The translations under genes were made by a program, and so were the position numbers. The notes below the pieces were generated by a model. The model saw nothing but the letters and a program-made list of their open reading frames with translations, was not told the origin of the DNA and searched no databases. From Sphingomonas sp. FARSPH (GTDB lineage Bacteria > Pseudomonadota > Alphaproteobacteria > Sphingomonadales > Sphingomonadaceae): DNA of 64,000 bases. The stretch is from the NCBI RefSeq assembly GCF_003355005.1, contig NZ_CP029985.1:1231001-1295000 (forward strand). The letters are read 5' to 3'. Positions 46,461-56,706 of this stretch are shown here, piece after piece. The stretch's first letter is position 1. Each line of letters begins with the position of its first letter.

Positions 46461-46730
46461 TCAGACGACGTCCGCCGCATCGGGGTGCCGCCTGAGGTAT
46501 GCGGCGACGAACGCGCAGGCGGGCACGACCTTCAGCCCCGCGGCGCGCACCTGCGCAAGCGCGCCGGCGATCAGGCGGCTGCCGATCCCCCGTCCCTCCA
46601 GCGCCGCCGGTACCTCGGTATGCGTGAAGACGATCGTATCGCCGCGCCGGGTGTAGGCGGCGATCGCGGTGCCGCCCGGGACGGCGAGTTCGAAACGGTG
46701 CGCGGCGCGATTGTCGATGACGTCGGTCAT
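46461..46730 (-). CDS. small GNAT-like acetyltransferase (YjdJ type)
   Basis: An 89-residue single-domain protein of the N-acetylglutamate/YjdJ-like GNAT family: FTHTEVPAALEGRGIGSRL contains the acetyl-CoA loop G-R-G-I-G-S, followed by KVVPACAFVAAYLRRHP, the family signature. It opens MTDVIDNRAAHRFELAV. The substrate is unknown. It faces the Atm1 gene end to end, 20 bases apart. Confidence 0.88.
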   Translation of the reverse strand: MTDVIDNRAAHRFELAVPGGTAIAAYTRRGDTIVFTHTEVPAALEGRGIGSRLIAGALAQVRAAGLKVVPACAFVAAYLRRHPDAADVV

Positions 46731-46900
46731 GGCGGCGTCAACGCCCGGCGGCGGCGCGGGCTCCGCATGCGTCAGGCGCAGCTCAACCGGATGACGCCGC
46801 CCGGGCGATCGAACACGATCGACGAACAGCGCGCCATCCTGCTCTCCCGACCGTCACCGGCGGCAGGAGCGCGCCGGCACGAGTCGTTTCGGCGGCGCAA

Positions 46901-47839
46901 TCATCGCCGATCCGGCGCGGAGACGAATTTGGCGACCGTATCGACGACCCCGGGTGCAAGCGGCAGGTTGGGGTCGGCATAGGTCGCAAGGTTCGCACCG
47001 CGCGCATCGCCGTCGACGTGCTTCAGCACATGGTTGACGTCGGGCAGCAGCGCCAGCGTGGCGCGCGGCGCCGCCGCCTTCAGCATTTGGGCGTCGGCGA
47101 CCGATACCTGCAGGTCGCGCGTTCCCTGCACGATCAGCATCGGCAGCGTGACGCGCGCGGCGCGTGCCGCCGGGTCGACGCCGAGCACGCTGATCAGATA
47201 GCCCTGCACCGCGGCGGAAAACAGCATCGGCAGCGGCGCGGGCAGACTCGCCGGATCGACGCGCTTGCCGGCGACCAGCGAATCGATCGCGGCATCGGCC
47301 GCGGCGAGCAGCGGCGCGTTCGCCGGATTGGCGCGGAGCTGCGCCTTCATCACCACGCCCAGCGGCCGCCCCGGCGTCGCGACCAGCACCAGCCCACAGA
47401 TGTCGCGCGTCCCGCCCGCCGCGGCGGCGAGCGCGATCAGCCCGCCCTCGCTATGCCCGAGCAGCCAGACGCAGCGCGCGCCGGTGCGCGCGCGCGTCAC
47501 GGCGATCCAGGCGGCGGTGTCGCGGACGTAATCGTCCAGCGTCACGGCATTGCCGTCCGCCACCGCGCCCGCGCTGGCGAAGGCGCCGCGTTTGTCGATG
47601 CGCACGGTGGAGACGCGCTGCGCCGCCAGTCCTTCCGCGAGCAGGCGGTACGGCGCGGCCTTGATCCCCATCGGGTTGTTGCCGTCGCGATCGGTCGGAC
47701 CCGATCCCGGGAGGATCAGCACGACGGGCGCGCCCTTGCCCGCGTCGACGTACGTCCCCTTCAGCGGCCCCTGCGGCCCGGCGGCGGCGATATCGGCACC
47801 CGTGACGGATGCGGCCAGCGCCACGGCGATCAGCAACAT
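46901..47839 (-). CDS. alpha/beta hydrolase, secreted
   Basis: A 312-residue hydrolase with a signal peptide (to about ADIAAAG). LILPGSGPTDRDGNNP is the oxyanion region, LLGHSEGGLIAL carries the nucleophile serine (near residue 129), and an aspartate in QGTRDLQVS plus a histidine in DVNHVLK complete the triad. Members of this group are peptidase- or esterase-like. GGAGG precedes the ATG at 47839. The SdpI gene lies 25 bases upstream on the same strand, possibly co-transcribed. Confidence 0.85.
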   Translation of the reverse strand: MLLIAVALAASVTGADIAAAGPQGPLKGTYVDAGKGAPVVLILPGSGPTDRDGNNPMGIKAAPYRLLAEGLAAQRVSTVRIDKRGAFASAGAVADGNAVTLDDYVRDTAAWIAVTRARTGARCVWLLGHSEGGLIALAAAAGGTRDICGLVLVATPGRPLGVVMKAQLRANPANAPLLAAADAAIDSLVAGKRVDPASLPAPLPMLFSAAVQGYLISVLGVDPAARAARVTLPMLIVQGTRDLQVSVADAQMLKAAAPRATLALLPDVNHVLKHVDGDARGANLATYADPNLPLAPGVVDTVAKFVSAPDRR

Positions 47840-47864
47840 GCTTTTCCTCCCCCTCTAGCAGCGA

Positions 47865-48524
47865 TCAGCCACGCACCGCGCGGCGCCGCCAGAACCACCA
47901 TGAAAAGACGACCGGCGGCACCACCGCGACGCCGATCGCGGCGAACAGCAGCGCCATGCGCGCATCCGCCGACACGGGCAGCATCGCCGCCGCGATCAGC
48001 AGCACCCCGCCCAGGATCATCGTCCGCCCGCCGAGCCGGTGCGTCGCCACCCAATTGTCGGTGTCGGTCAACGTCCACGGCGTGCGGATCCCGACGAAGA
48101 AGCTGGGCCGCGACTTGGGCAGCACATTGCCGATGACGATCAGCAGCAGCCCCGCGCCCGCCAGCGGCAGCATCGCGGGCAGATCCCAGCCGAACGCCGG
48201 CGCCGCGATCTTCGCCTCCACCACCGCCATCAGCCCCAGCGTCCCTGCCCAGGCGGCGCGATAGACGGGCGCGCTCGCCGCCATCCTGTCCTGCAACGGT
48301 TCGAGCGCGGGCACCGCGGCGAGCACCAGGCTGATCGCCGCGGTGACGCCGACGCCGAAGAACAATGCGGCGGCGGCGGGCATCGTGCCGTTGACCGTCC
48401 CGTCCATGTCCCAATGCGTCGGCAATTGCGTCCCCGGCGGCAGGCGGTGCAACGCGAGCGCGGCGACCAGCGCCATCCCTGCGACGACGAGCGCCGATGC
48501 GGTCTTCAATCCCCGGTATGCCAT
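47865..48524 (-). CDS. SdpI family membrane protein
   Basis: A 219-residue protein with about six helices. THWDMDGTVNG belongs to the DUF1648 segment and FVGIRTPWTLTDTDNW is the SdpI signature. In Bacillus SdpI gives immunity to the toxin SdpC and senses it with SdpR. Here the upstream gene is an ArsR-type repressor like SdpR, overlapping by 19 bases, so the pair architecture is conserved, but no SdpC-like toxin gene is seen. Confidence 0.87.
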   Translation of the reverse strand: MAYRGLKTASALVVAGMALVAALALHRLPPGTQLPTHWDMDGTVNGTMPAAAALFFGVGVTAAISLVLAAVPALEPLQDRMAASAPVYRAAWAGTLGLMAVVEAKIAAPAFGWDLPAMLPLAGAGLLLIVIGNVLPKSRPSFFVGIRTPWTLTDTDNWVATHRLGGRTMILGGVLLIAAAMLPVSADARMALLFAAIGVAVVPPVVFSWWFWRRRAVRG

Positions 48525-48829
48525 GCGTCCTCCTGCGTCCTGCCCGCCGTCCCCGCCGCGGGATCGCCCGCGCCCACGCCCAGCCGCGCCATGAAGGCCA
48601 TCATCACCTCTTCCAGCGTCGACAGGTTGAGCGTGTAAATCGTGCTGGTGCCGCGCGTTTCCGCCTGCACCAGCCCCGCGGCGCGCAGCTTGGCGAAATG
48701 CCCCGACATCGTCGGCTTCGACACGTCGAACCGCTCCGCGATCGCACCCGCACTCATCCCACCGCCCTTCAACAGTTCCAGAATGCGGCGGCGCGTCGGA
48801 TGCGCCAGGGCTTCGAAGATGGTGTCCAC
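48506..48829 (-). CDS. ArsR/SdpR-family transcriptional repressor
   Basis: A 107-residue winged-helix protein: IFEALAHPTRRRILELLK, then SAGAIAERFDVSKPTMSGHF as the recognition region and GTSTIYTLNLSTLEEV as wing and dimer helix. It lacks the metal-binding cysteines of classical ArsR, matching the SdpR branch. GTG at 48829 is the start. The gene overlaps sdpI-like by 19 bases and has a palindromic operator 12-51 bases upstream of its start. Confidence 0.9.
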   Translation of the reverse strand: MDTIFEALAHPTRRRILELLKGGGMSAGAIAERFDVSKPTMSGHFAKLRAAGLVQAETRGTSTIYTLNLSTLEEVMMAFMARLGVGAGDPAAGTAGRTQEDAWHTGD

Positions 48830-48840
48830 GTCGGCAGCAA

Positions 48841-48880
48841 ATCGTTAGGGATTTGCCTAATAAGCTGATCGCCTAACGAT
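48841..48880. promoter_or_regulatory. probable operator of the SdpR-like repressor
   Basis: Two nested inverted repeats lie just upstream of the repressor start: ATCGTTAGG at 48841 pairs with CCTAACGAT at 48872, and TTAGG-N6-CCTAA (48845-48860) is perfect. The two TTAGG/CCTAA half-site pairs fit binding by a winged-helix dimer and autoregulation; the regulator assignment is inferred from position. Confidence 0.6.
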
Positions 48881-48980
48881 GGCAAGGGGGATGAGTGTGG
48901 GTTTCTGAGAAGGTCGCAGGCGGACAGGGCACTGGTGCGGCAACCGCATCGGCTTCGAGCGATCGAAAAGAGGCTGCCGC

Positions 48981-49016
48981 CAAACAAAAACGACGCGGGG
49001 GTGAATCCCGCGTCGC
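48981..49016 (-). terminator. Rho-independent terminator after etfA
   Basis: On the minus strand CGACGCGGG and CCCGCGTCG pair perfectly around a 7-base loop, followed by TTTTTGTTTG. It lies about 100 bases after the etfA stop, ends the etfBA transcript and is the clearest terminator in the window. Confidence 0.88.
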
Positions 49017-49114
49017 ATGACGTCAGACGGCGCTGCAGCGCCGCTGGCCGAGCCGGCGGCTGGCAGCGAGGCTACGCCCGCTGCCATCGGCGGGGCGTGG
49101 CCCGCCCGCCGCCG

Positions 49115-50044
49115 TCAGAGCTTCTCCGTCAACTCTGGCACGACCTTGAACAGGTCGCCGACCAGGCCGATGTCCGCGACCTGGAAGATCGGCGCGTCTT
49201 CGTCCTTGTTGATCGCGATGATCGTCTTCGAATCCTTCATGCCGGCGAGGTGCTGGATCGCGCCGGAGATGCCGACGGCGATATAGACTTCGGGGGCGAC
49301 GATCTTGCCGGTCTGGCCGACCTGATAGTCGTTGGGGACGAAGCCCGCGTCGACCGCGGCGCGGCTGGCACCGACGCCCGCACCCAGCTTGTCGGCGAGC
49401 GGTTCGATCAGCGCGTGGAAGTTCTCGCCGTTCTGCAGCGCGCGGCCGCCCGAGACGATGATCTTCGCGCTGGTCAACTCGGGCCGCGCGTTCTGCGCGA
49501 TCTCGGCGCCGACGAACTTGGACACGCCCTTGTCGCCCGTCGTGGCGACCGGCTCGATCGTCGCCGATCCGCCGTCTGCCGCCGCCTTTTCGAAGGCGGT
49601 GCCGCGCACGGTGATGACCTTCTTGGCATCCGACGTCTGCACCGTCGCGATCGCGTTGCCGGCGTAGATCGGGCGGGTGAACGTATCCTCGCCCTCCACC
49701 GACAGGATGTCGCTGATCTGCATGGCGTCGAGCAACGCGGCGACGCGCGGCGCGACGTTCTTGCCCGTCGTGGTCGACGGCGCGACGAACGCGTCGTGGT
49801 GGCCCATCAGCTCGACGACGAGGGGCGCGACATTCTCCGCGAGCGCATGCGCATAGGCCGCGTCGTCGGCGACGTGGACCTTGCCGACGCCGGCGATCTT
49901 CGCCGCACCTTGCGCGACGGCATCGACACCCTCGCCCGCGACGAGCAGATGCACCTCGCCCAGCTTCGCTGCGGCGGTGACTGCCGACAGCGTGGCGTCC
50001 TTGACGGCGGCGCCGTCGTGTTCGACCCAAACCAGAGTCTTCAT
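49115..50044 (-). CDS. etfA: electron transfer flavoprotein alpha subunit
   Basis: A 309-residue subunit that binds FAD and carries electrons from acyl-CoA dehydrogenases to ETF-quinone oxidoreductase. The C-terminal FAD domain shows [27 protein letters not shown] and [21 protein letters not shown]; the N-terminal VWVEHDGA half contacts EtfB. It lies 111 bases after etfB on the same strand, an unusually wide gap for this pair, filled by an inverted repeat. Confidence 0.96.
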   Translation of the reverse strand: MKTLVWVEHDGAAVKDATLSAVTAAAKLGEVHLLVAGEGVDAVAQGAAKIAGVGKVHVADDAAYAHALAENVAPLVVELMGHHDAFVAPSTTTGKNVAPRVAALLDAMQISDILSVEGEDTFTRPIYAGNAIATVQTSDAKKVITVRGTAFEKAAADGGSATIEPVATTGDKGVSKFVGAEIAQNARPELTSAKIIVSGGRALQNGENFHALIEPLADKLGAGVGASRAAVDAGFVPNDYQVGQTGKIVAPEVYIAVGISGAIQHLAGMKDSKTIIAINKDEDAPIFQVADIGLVGDLFKVVPELTEKL

Positions 50045-50062
50045 CGTTTCGATCCTCTCACC

Positions 50063-50145
50063 CCGTTCGGGCTGAGCTTGTCGAAGCCCTGCCCTTTTCG
50101 AACCGGTGTCTAAGTACAGCCCTTCGACAAGCTTAGGGCGAACGG
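50063..50145. repeat. inverted-repeat element between etfB and etfA
   Basis: Imperfect arms: CCGTTCGGGCTGAGCTTGTC on the left is complementary, with a few mismatches, to GACAAGCTTAGGGCGAACGG on the right. The arm sequence is of a repeat type common in sphingomonads and differs from the 95-98-bp family. It splits an operon and could alter relative EtfA/EtfB expression. Confidence 0.75.
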
Positions 50146-50155
50146 AAAAGGGTGC

Positions 50156-50902
50156 CTATTTGGCGATGCCCATTGCATGCAGCTTGGCGACGAGCTCGTC
50201 GACGTCGGCGACCTTGATCCCCGCGCTGCGTTTCGCCGGCTCGACGACCTTGAGCGTCTTCAGTCGCGGCGTCACGTCGACGCCGTAATCGGCCGCCGTC
50301 TTCTGCGCGAGCGGCTTCGACTTGGCCTTCATGATGTTGGGGAGCGACGCATAGCGCGGCTCGTTGAGGCGCAAGTCGGTGGTGACGATCGCGGGGAGCG
50401 TGAACGTGTCCGTCTCCAGCCCGCCGTCGACCTCGCGCGTCACGGTGACGCCGTCGGCCGAAAGCTCGACCTTGGACGCGAAGGTGCCCTGGCCCCAGCC
50501 TAGCAGACCGGCGAGCATCTGGCCGGTCTGGTTGTTGTCGTCGTCGATCGCCTGCTTGCCGAGGATGACGAGTTGCGGCTGCTCTTCCTCGACGATCTTG
50601 GCGAGGATCTTGGCGACGCCGAGCGGCTCGACCTTTTCGTCGGAGGTCACCAGAATGCCGCGGTCGGCGCCCATGGCGAGCGCGGTGCGGATCGTTTCCT
50701 GCGCCTTGGGCTCGCCGATCGACACGACGACGATCTCGGTGACGCCCTTATCCTTCAGGCGGATGGCTTCCTCGACGGCGATCTCGTCGAACGGGTTCAT
50801 GCTCATCTTGACGTTGGCGAGGTCGACCCCCGTCCCGTCCGCCTTCACCCGGGGCTTCACGTTATAGTCAAGCACGCGCTTGACCGGGACCAGCACCTTC
50901 AT
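50156..50902 (-). CDS. etfB: electron transfer flavoprotein beta subunit
   Basis: A 248-residue AMP-binding subunit. [17 protein letters not shown] starts the protein, [16 protein letters not shown] and the recognition loop region [21 protein letters not shown] are ETF-beta hallmarks, and [20 protein letters not shown] is its signature pattern. Start ATG 50902, with GGAAGGACG upstream. etfA follows. Confidence 0.96.
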   Translation of the reverse strand: MKVLVPVKRVLDYNVKPRVKADGTGVDLANVKMSMNPFDEIAVEEAIRLKDKGVTEIVVVSIGEPKAQETIRTALAMGADRGILVTSDEKVEPLGVAKILAKIVEEEQPQLVILGKQAIDDDNNQTGQMLAGLLGWGQGTFASKVELSADGVTVTREVDGGLETDTFTLPAIVTTDLRLNEPRYASLPNIMKAKSKPLAQKTAADYGVDVTPRLKTLKVVEPAKRSAGIKVADVDELVAKLHAMGIAK

Positions 50903-51040
50903 CAGCGTCCTTCCAGTCTTGCCGCCGGAGCCGTTCGAAGGCTCCGTATCGACGGCCGATATGGCGGTTTTCCGCCGTTTTCGCAAGTTCAGTATGGAAA
51001 AGCCTGCCGCTACGGCATCCTTGCCGCCCCAAACGCATTG

Positions 51041-51065
51041 GGCCCGGACATGGTGTCCGAGCCCG
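51041..51065 (-). terminator. hairpin after sucC
   Basis: GGGCCCGGACA and TGTCCGAGCCC form 10 of 11 pairs around TGG, 32 bases after the sucC stop on the minus strand. The following sequence is only weakly T-rich, so termination is plausible but not strong. Confidence 0.45.
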
Positions 51066-51096
51066 CGCGATTTCACCTGTCAGAGGGCGGAGACGA

Positions 51097-52296
<1,200 letters not shown>

Positions 52297-52427
52297 GGCC
52301 TGCCTCGCCTCATGCTACTATATGGAGAGTTGGCGACGCCCTTCGCACAGGCGGCCAGATGAATCCACCCCGGATTTGCGGGCGCGCCCCGCCTTAATGC
52401 AAGTGCATCGCAATAGACGGAACATCT

Positions 52428-52946
52428 ATGGCCTGGCCGTTCGGCATTCTCCTCTTCCTTGGCACGGTGACCGGCATGGAGGCGTTCGCCTATGCCGCCC
52501 ACCGCTGGATCATGCATGGGCCGGGCTGGTTCCTGCATGAAAGCCATCATCGGCCGCGTCACGGCAACTGGGAACTGAACGATCTGTATGCCGCGATCTT
52601 CGCGGTGCCGTCGTTCGTGCTGCTGCTCGGCGGGGTGCAGCTGGGCTGGTGGCCGGGCTGCGCGTGGATCGGCTCGGGGATCGCGGCCTATGGCGCGATC
52701 TATTTCGGGTTCCACGACGTCATCGTCCACAGGCGGCTGCCGACGCGATACCTGCCCAGATCCGCGTACATGAAGCGGATCATCCAGGCGCACCGGCTGC
52801 ATCACGTCGTCGAGACGAAGGAGGGCACGGTCAGCTTCGGCTTCCTCGTCGCGCCGAAGCCCGAGGCGCTGAAGGCGGAGCTGAAGCGGCGCCAGCGCGC
52901 CGGCGTGCGCGCGCCGGCGCGCGAGGCGTCGTTGGCAGAAAAGTAA
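52428..52946 (+). CDS. crtZ: beta-carotene hydroxylase
   Basis: A 172-residue di-iron membrane enzyme adding 3-hydroxyls to beta-ionone rings to make zeaxanthin. Histidine motifs are H25-x4-H30, H37-x2-HH41, H96-x4-H101 and H122-x2-HH126, all in place; FLVAPKPEALKAELKRR is the usual C-terminal end with an extra Ala/Arg tail. It is 8 kb from crtB, so the pathway genes are scattered here. Confidence 0.94.
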   Translation: MAWPFGILLFLGTVTGMEAFAYAAHRWIMHGPGWFLHESHHRPRHGNWELNDLYAAIFAVPSFVLLLGGVQLGWWPGCAWIGSGIAAYGAIYFGFHDVIVHRRLPTRYLPRSAYMKRIIQAHRLHHVVETKEGTVSFGFLVAPKPEALKAELKRRQRAGVRAPAREASLAEK

Positions 52947-52971
52947 CCTTCGCAGGCCTATACCGGGCGCC

Positions 52972-53304
52972 ATGGAACAGCCGAGCTTCAACGGGCCGAT
53001 CGAATCGCTGGATGGCGGCGACCATCGCCAGTCGCTGCGCAAGGCCGTGCGGATGCGCGCGCACCTGCGCGACCGGGGACAGACCCGCTTCGAGATCGAC
53101 GTCACCGACCTGTCGCTGTCGGGCTTTCGCGCGGAAACGAGCTTCACGTTGTGGCCGGGCACCGTCGTGTGGCTGACGCTGCCGGGCCTCGCCGGGCTGG
53201 AGGCGGTGGTCGCGTGGCGCGACAAGTCCCAGTACGGCTGCGCCTTCGCCAAGCCGCTGCACCCGGCGGTGTTCGAGCATATTATTGCGCTCAGCCAGCG
53301 CTAG
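52972..53304 (+). CDS. PilZ domain protein
   Basis: A 110-residue single PilZ domain. RQSLRKAVRM supplies the R-x3-R-type c-di-GMP-binding arginines and DVTDLSLSGFRAE the D/N-x-S-x-x-G motif; a beta-barrel follows. It could bind cyclic di-GMP and regulate motility or polysaccharide output. It follows crtZ after 25 bases on the same strand. Confidence 0.85.
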   Translation: MEQPSFNGPIESLDGGDHRQSLRKAVRMRAHLRDRGQTRFEIDVTDLSLSGFRAETSFTLWPGTVVWLTLPGLAGLEAVVAWRDKSQYGCAFAKPLHPAVFEHIIALSQR

Positions 53305-53502
53305 GCGCGGCCACGCCCGCGCCGATGCGCGATAGCGCAAGCGCTGGCTCGGCCGGCGGGTCGGCCTCAGCCGAGCCCGTCCGACGTCATGACGACGGCT
53401 TCGCCGGCGTCGTCACGTCAGACGGATCGCGCTTTCGCGCGCCCGCTGGCCGGACTGACCGCTGCGCTTTGCGCATCGGCGCGGACGTGGCCGCGCCTGC
53501 GG

Positions 53503-54438
53503 TCAGTCGAACAGACTGCTCACGCTGGTTTCGTCCGCGATCCGCTTGATCGCCTCGCCGAGCAGCGGCGCGATCGGCAGGTGGCGGATCTTGCCCGCTT
53601 TTCCGATCGATTCGTGGTTGCCGATCGAATCGGTGATGACGAGTTCGCGCAACGCCGATCCCTCGACCCGCGCGACCGCGCCGCCCGACAGCACGCCGTG
53701 CGTCACATAGGCGACGACGTCCTCCGCCCCCGCCTCGCGCAGCGCCGCCGCCGCGTTGCAGAGCGTGCCGGCCGAATCGACGATATCGTCGATGAGGATG
53801 CAGAAACGCCCCTCGACGTCGCCGATGATGTTCATCACCTCCGATTCGCCCGCGCGCTCGCGGCGCTTGTCGACGATCGCGAGCGGCGCGTTGTCGAGCC
53901 GCTTGGCGAGCTGGCGCGCGCGCACCACGCCGCCGACGTCGGGCGAGACGACCATCAGGTTCTTGCCCGAAAAGCGCGCGTGGATGTCCGCGCTCATCAC
54001 CGGCGCGGCGTAGAGATTGTCGGTCGGGATGTCGAAGAAGCCCTGGATCTGCCCGGCGTGCAGGTCGACCGACAGCACGCGATCGGCGCCTGCGACGGTG
54101 ATCAGGTTGGCGACGAGCTTCGCCGAGATCGGCGTGCGCGGCCCAGGCTTCCGATCCTGGCGGGCATAGCCCATGTACGGGATGACCGCGGTGATACGCT
54201 TTGCCGACGCGCGCTTCAGCGCATCGATGATGATGAGCAATTCCATCAGATTGTCGTTCGCGGGAAAGCCGGTCGACTGGATGACGAACACGTCCTCGCC
54301 GCGCACATTCTCCTGGATCTCGACGAAAATCTCTTCGTCGGCGAAACGGCGCACCAGCGCCTCGGTCAGCGGCAATTCCAGATAGCCCGCGATCGCCTTC
54401 GCCAGCGGAAGGTTCGAATTGCCGGTCATCAATTTCAT
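53503..54438 (-). CDS. prs: ribose-phosphate pyrophosphokinase (PRPP synthase)
   Basis: A 311-residue class I enzyme making PRPP from ribose 5-phosphate and ATP. It shows [18 protein letters not shown], the catalytic [11 protein letters not shown], the flexible [16 protein letters not shown] and the PRPP-binding loop [14 protein letters not shown]. The length is typical. It converges with the PilZ gene; about 200 bases between them hold a long imperfect palindrome around 53450-53515 that could end the prs transcript. Confidence 0.96.
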   Translation of the reverse strand: MKLMTGNSNLPLAKAIAGYLELPLTEALVRRFADEEIFVEIQENVRGEDVFVIQSTGFPANDNLMELLIIIDALKRASAKRITAVIPYMGYARQDRKPGPRTPISAKLVANLITVAGADRVLSVDLHAGQIQGFFDIPTDNLYAAPVMSADIHARFSGKNLMVVSPDVGGVVRARQLAKRLDNAPLAIVDKRRERAGESEVMNIIGDVEGRFCILIDDIVDSAGTLCNAAAALREAGAEDVVAYVTHGVLSGGAVARVEGSALRELVITDSIGNHESIGKAGKIRHLPIAPLLGEAIKRIADETSVSSLFD

Positions 54439-54641
54439 GCGCTACGCTCCCGCCCGAGATGCGAGGCGCCTTAGTCGTCGAATCGCAATTGCGCAAAGGG
54501 AAGGGTATCGCGTGGCGGGACAGGCGACGTTCCGGATCGGCGAGGCCGACCGGCTGGTCGCGACGGTGCGCCGGCCTGCGCGCGACCGGCGTTGAGCGGC
54601 ACGCTTGTCCATGCGCGCCGCGCTGATAAGGCGCTGGCGGT

Positions 54642-55976
54642 ATGACCGTCACCCGCTTCGCCCCCTCGCCCACCGGCCTGCTGCATGTCGGCAACATCCG
54701 TGCCGCGCTTCACAACTGGATGCTGGCGCGGCAGGGGGGCGGGCGGTTCGTGCTGCGTATCGACGATACCGATGCGGAACGGTCGGAGGAGCGGTACGTC
54801 GACGCGATCCGCGCCGACCTTGCCTGGCTGGGGCTGACCCCCGACCTGGAAGTGCGCCAGTCGGAACGGTTCGCGCTGTATCAGGCGCGGTTCGACGCGC
54901 TGGTCGCGGCGGGGCGCATCTATCCGGCGTATGAAAGCGCGCAGGAGCTCGACCTGAAGCGAAAGGTGCTGCTGGGGCGCGGCCTGCCGCCCGTCTACGA
55001 CCGCGCCGCGCTGTCGCTGACGCAGGCGGAGCGCGACCGGCTGGAGGCGGACGGCGTGCGCCCGCACTGGCGATTCCGGCTCGACCATGACGCGCCGCTG
55101 GCGTGGGACGACCTGATCCGCGGGCCACAAAGGTTCGACCCGAAGACGATGAGCGACCCCGTCGTGCGCCGCGCCGACGGATCTTGGCTGTACATGCTGC
55201 CCTCCGCGATCGACGACGCCGACCTCGGCATCACGCATGTGGTGCGGGGCGAGGACCACGTCTCGAACACCGCGCTGCAGCTGCAGATGTTCGCCGCGAT
55301 GGGCGTCGCTCCGCCGCGCTTCGGCCATGCCGCGTTGCTGACCGGGGCGGAAGGCAAGTTGTCGAAGCGGCTCGGCTCGCTGGGCGTCGATCATTTCCGC
55401 GAACAGGGGATCGAGCCGCAGGCGGTGATCGCGCTGCTCGCGCGGATCGGCACGAGCGATCCCGTCGAGCCCGTGATCGACCCCGCGCCGCTGATCGAAA
55501 GCCTCGACTTCGCGCGCTTCGGCCGCGCGCCCGCGCGCTTCGACGAGGCGGAACTGGCGCAGGTCAATGCGCGCATCATCCATCAGCTGCCGCATGCGGC
55601 GGTGGCGGACCGGCTGCCCGCCGGAATGGGCGCAGCGGAATGGGATGCGGTGCGCCCCAATCTGTCGCGCGTCGCCGACGCCGCCGACTGGTGGCACGTG
55701 ATCGAGGGGCCGGTCGATGCCCCAGCCTTCGACGCGGAAACGCGCGCTTTCCTGGCGCAGGCGGCCGAGGCGGCGGAGTCGATCGACTGGGGCGGCGACC
55801 CGTGGCACGCGCTGACCGATACGCTGAAGGCGCGGACGGGGCGCAAGGGCAAGGCGCTGTTCCTGCCGCTGCGCCAGGCGCTGACCGGCCGCGACCAAGG
55901 CCCGGACATGGCGGCGCTGTTGCCGCTGGTCGGGCGCGACCGGGCGGTGGAGCGGCTGCGCGGCGCCGCTACGTGA
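54642..55976 (+). CDS. gltX: glutamate--tRNA ligase
   Basis: A 444-residue class I aminoacyl-tRNA synthetase. The N-terminus TRFAPSPTGLLHVGNIR carries the HIGH-type HVGN, RIDDTDAERSEE the acceptor contact, and GAEGKLSKRLGS the KMSKS loop; the C-terminal third is the helical anticodon-binding domain. Length is near the shorter, alphaproteobacterial GltX type, which commonly occurs in two copies; GluQ at 8.3 kb is a third relative. Start ATG 54642. Confidence 0.94.
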   Translation: MTVTRFAPSPTGLLHVGNIRAALHNWMLARQGGGRFVLRIDDTDAERSEERYVDAIRADLAWLGLTPDLEVRQSERFALYQARFDALVAAGRIYPAYESAQELDLKRKVLLGRGLPPVYDRAALSLTQAERDRLEADGVRPHWRFRLDHDAPLAWDDLIRGPQRFDPKTMSDPVVRRADGSWLYMLPSAIDDADLGITHVVRGEDHVSNTALQLQMFAAMGVAPPRFGHAALLTGAEGKLSKRLGSLGVDHFREQGIEPQAVIALLARIGTSDPVEPVIDPAPLIESLDFARFGRAPARFDEAELAQVNARIIHQLPHAAVADRLPAGMGAAEWDAVRPNLSRVADAADWWHVIEGPVDAPAFDAETRAFLAQAAEAAESIDWGGDPWHALTDTLKARTGRKGKALFLPLRQALTGRDQGPDMAALLPLVGRDRAVERLRGAAT

Positions 55977-56050
55977 CGCGATCGTCATGGAGCGCGCACC
56001 GCCGCGGCACGTTGGGCGCGATATCGACCCTTTGCTTTGCGGAGCCCGCC

Positions 56051-56569
56051 ATGCGCCACCGTCTTGCCGCTGTCCTGCTGTCCGCCGGCCTCCTTGCCAC
56101 AGCGCCCGCGAAGGCGGCCTGCCTGCCCGGTCCGCTGTGGGTCGACCTGCCGCCGCAGCGGATGGACAGCCGGCTGCAGGACGTCGCGCACAAGACGGGG
56201 TGCTTCGTACGCTTCGACAGCGCCCGCATCGGCAGCGTCATGGCGCCGCGCGTCCGCGGGCGGCTGACCAGCCCGGCGCTGTTCGTCCGCTCGGTGCGCG
56301 GCACCGGGCTGGAGGCGAACCGGACCGGCGGCGCGTGGCACGTCGACCGGATGCAACAGGATCGGTTCGGGCAGCGAATCGCCGCCCTGTCGCATGCGAT
56401 CGACGCGCGGCGGCTGCCGCCGCATCGCGCGGCGATGCTCCACCGCGACCTGCGCCGGGTACGCGACGGCGTCGCCGGCGCAGTCCGGGCGCAAGGTTTC
56501 CTGAGCGCGGCGGAGCAGGCGGGCTATCAGCGCGCGCTGGATGGCGTAGCGGCGCGCCTGCGCGGCTAG
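56051..56569 (+). CDS. secreted STN-domain (secretin/TonB short N-terminus) protein
   Basis: A 172-residue protein: signal peptide ending APAKAAC, then an STN domain (about 30-95: VDLPPQRMDSRLQDVAHKTG, VRGRLTSPALFVRSVRGTGL), a fold normally at the N-terminus of TonB-dependent receptors, secretins and FecA-like transducers. Here it is alone, followed by an arginine-rich helical C-terminus. The next gene encodes a TonB protein, suggesting a joint role in energising or signalling outer-membrane transport. Confidence 0.75.
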   Translation: MRHRLAAVLLSAGLLATAPAKAACLPGPLWVDLPPQRMDSRLQDVAHKTGCFVRFDSARIGSVMAPRVRGRLTSPALFVRSVRGTGLEANRTGGAWHVDRMQQDRFGQRIAALSHAIDARRLPPHRAAMLHRDLRRVRDGVAGAVRAQGFLSAAEQAGYQRALDGVAARLRG

Positions 56570-56627
56570 GCTCTTTCAACACGACAGCGGACGAGATCGC
56601 GGTCGCCCGATGACGAACACGCATGTC

Positions 56628-56655
56628 TTGACGATGATACGTGATGATGTAACAT
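56628..56655 (+). promoter_or_regulatory. candidate tonB promoter with AT-rich element
   Basis: TTGACG at 56628 and TAACAT at 56650 are separated by 16 bases, 50-80 bases before the tonB ATG. The TGTAACATTATATG stretch (56649-56662) is strikingly AT-rich here and loosely resembles Fur/Zur-family operators, fitting metal control of TonB; that is inference. Confidence 0.35.
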
Positions 56656-56706
56656 TATATGTCCTGCAGGAGAATGACCCGCCATAAGATCGTCAGGAGA
56701 GGTTCC

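Noticed and set aside
53305..53502. Possible small gene between the PilZ and prs genes
   Set aside because: No frame with a plausible start, length and composition; only GC-rich palindromic sequence.
54514..54594. 27-codon GTG frame with a good Shine-Dalgarno between prs and gltX
   Set aside because: Too short, no recognised motif and no conserved context. It may be a remnant, but nothing supports a gene.
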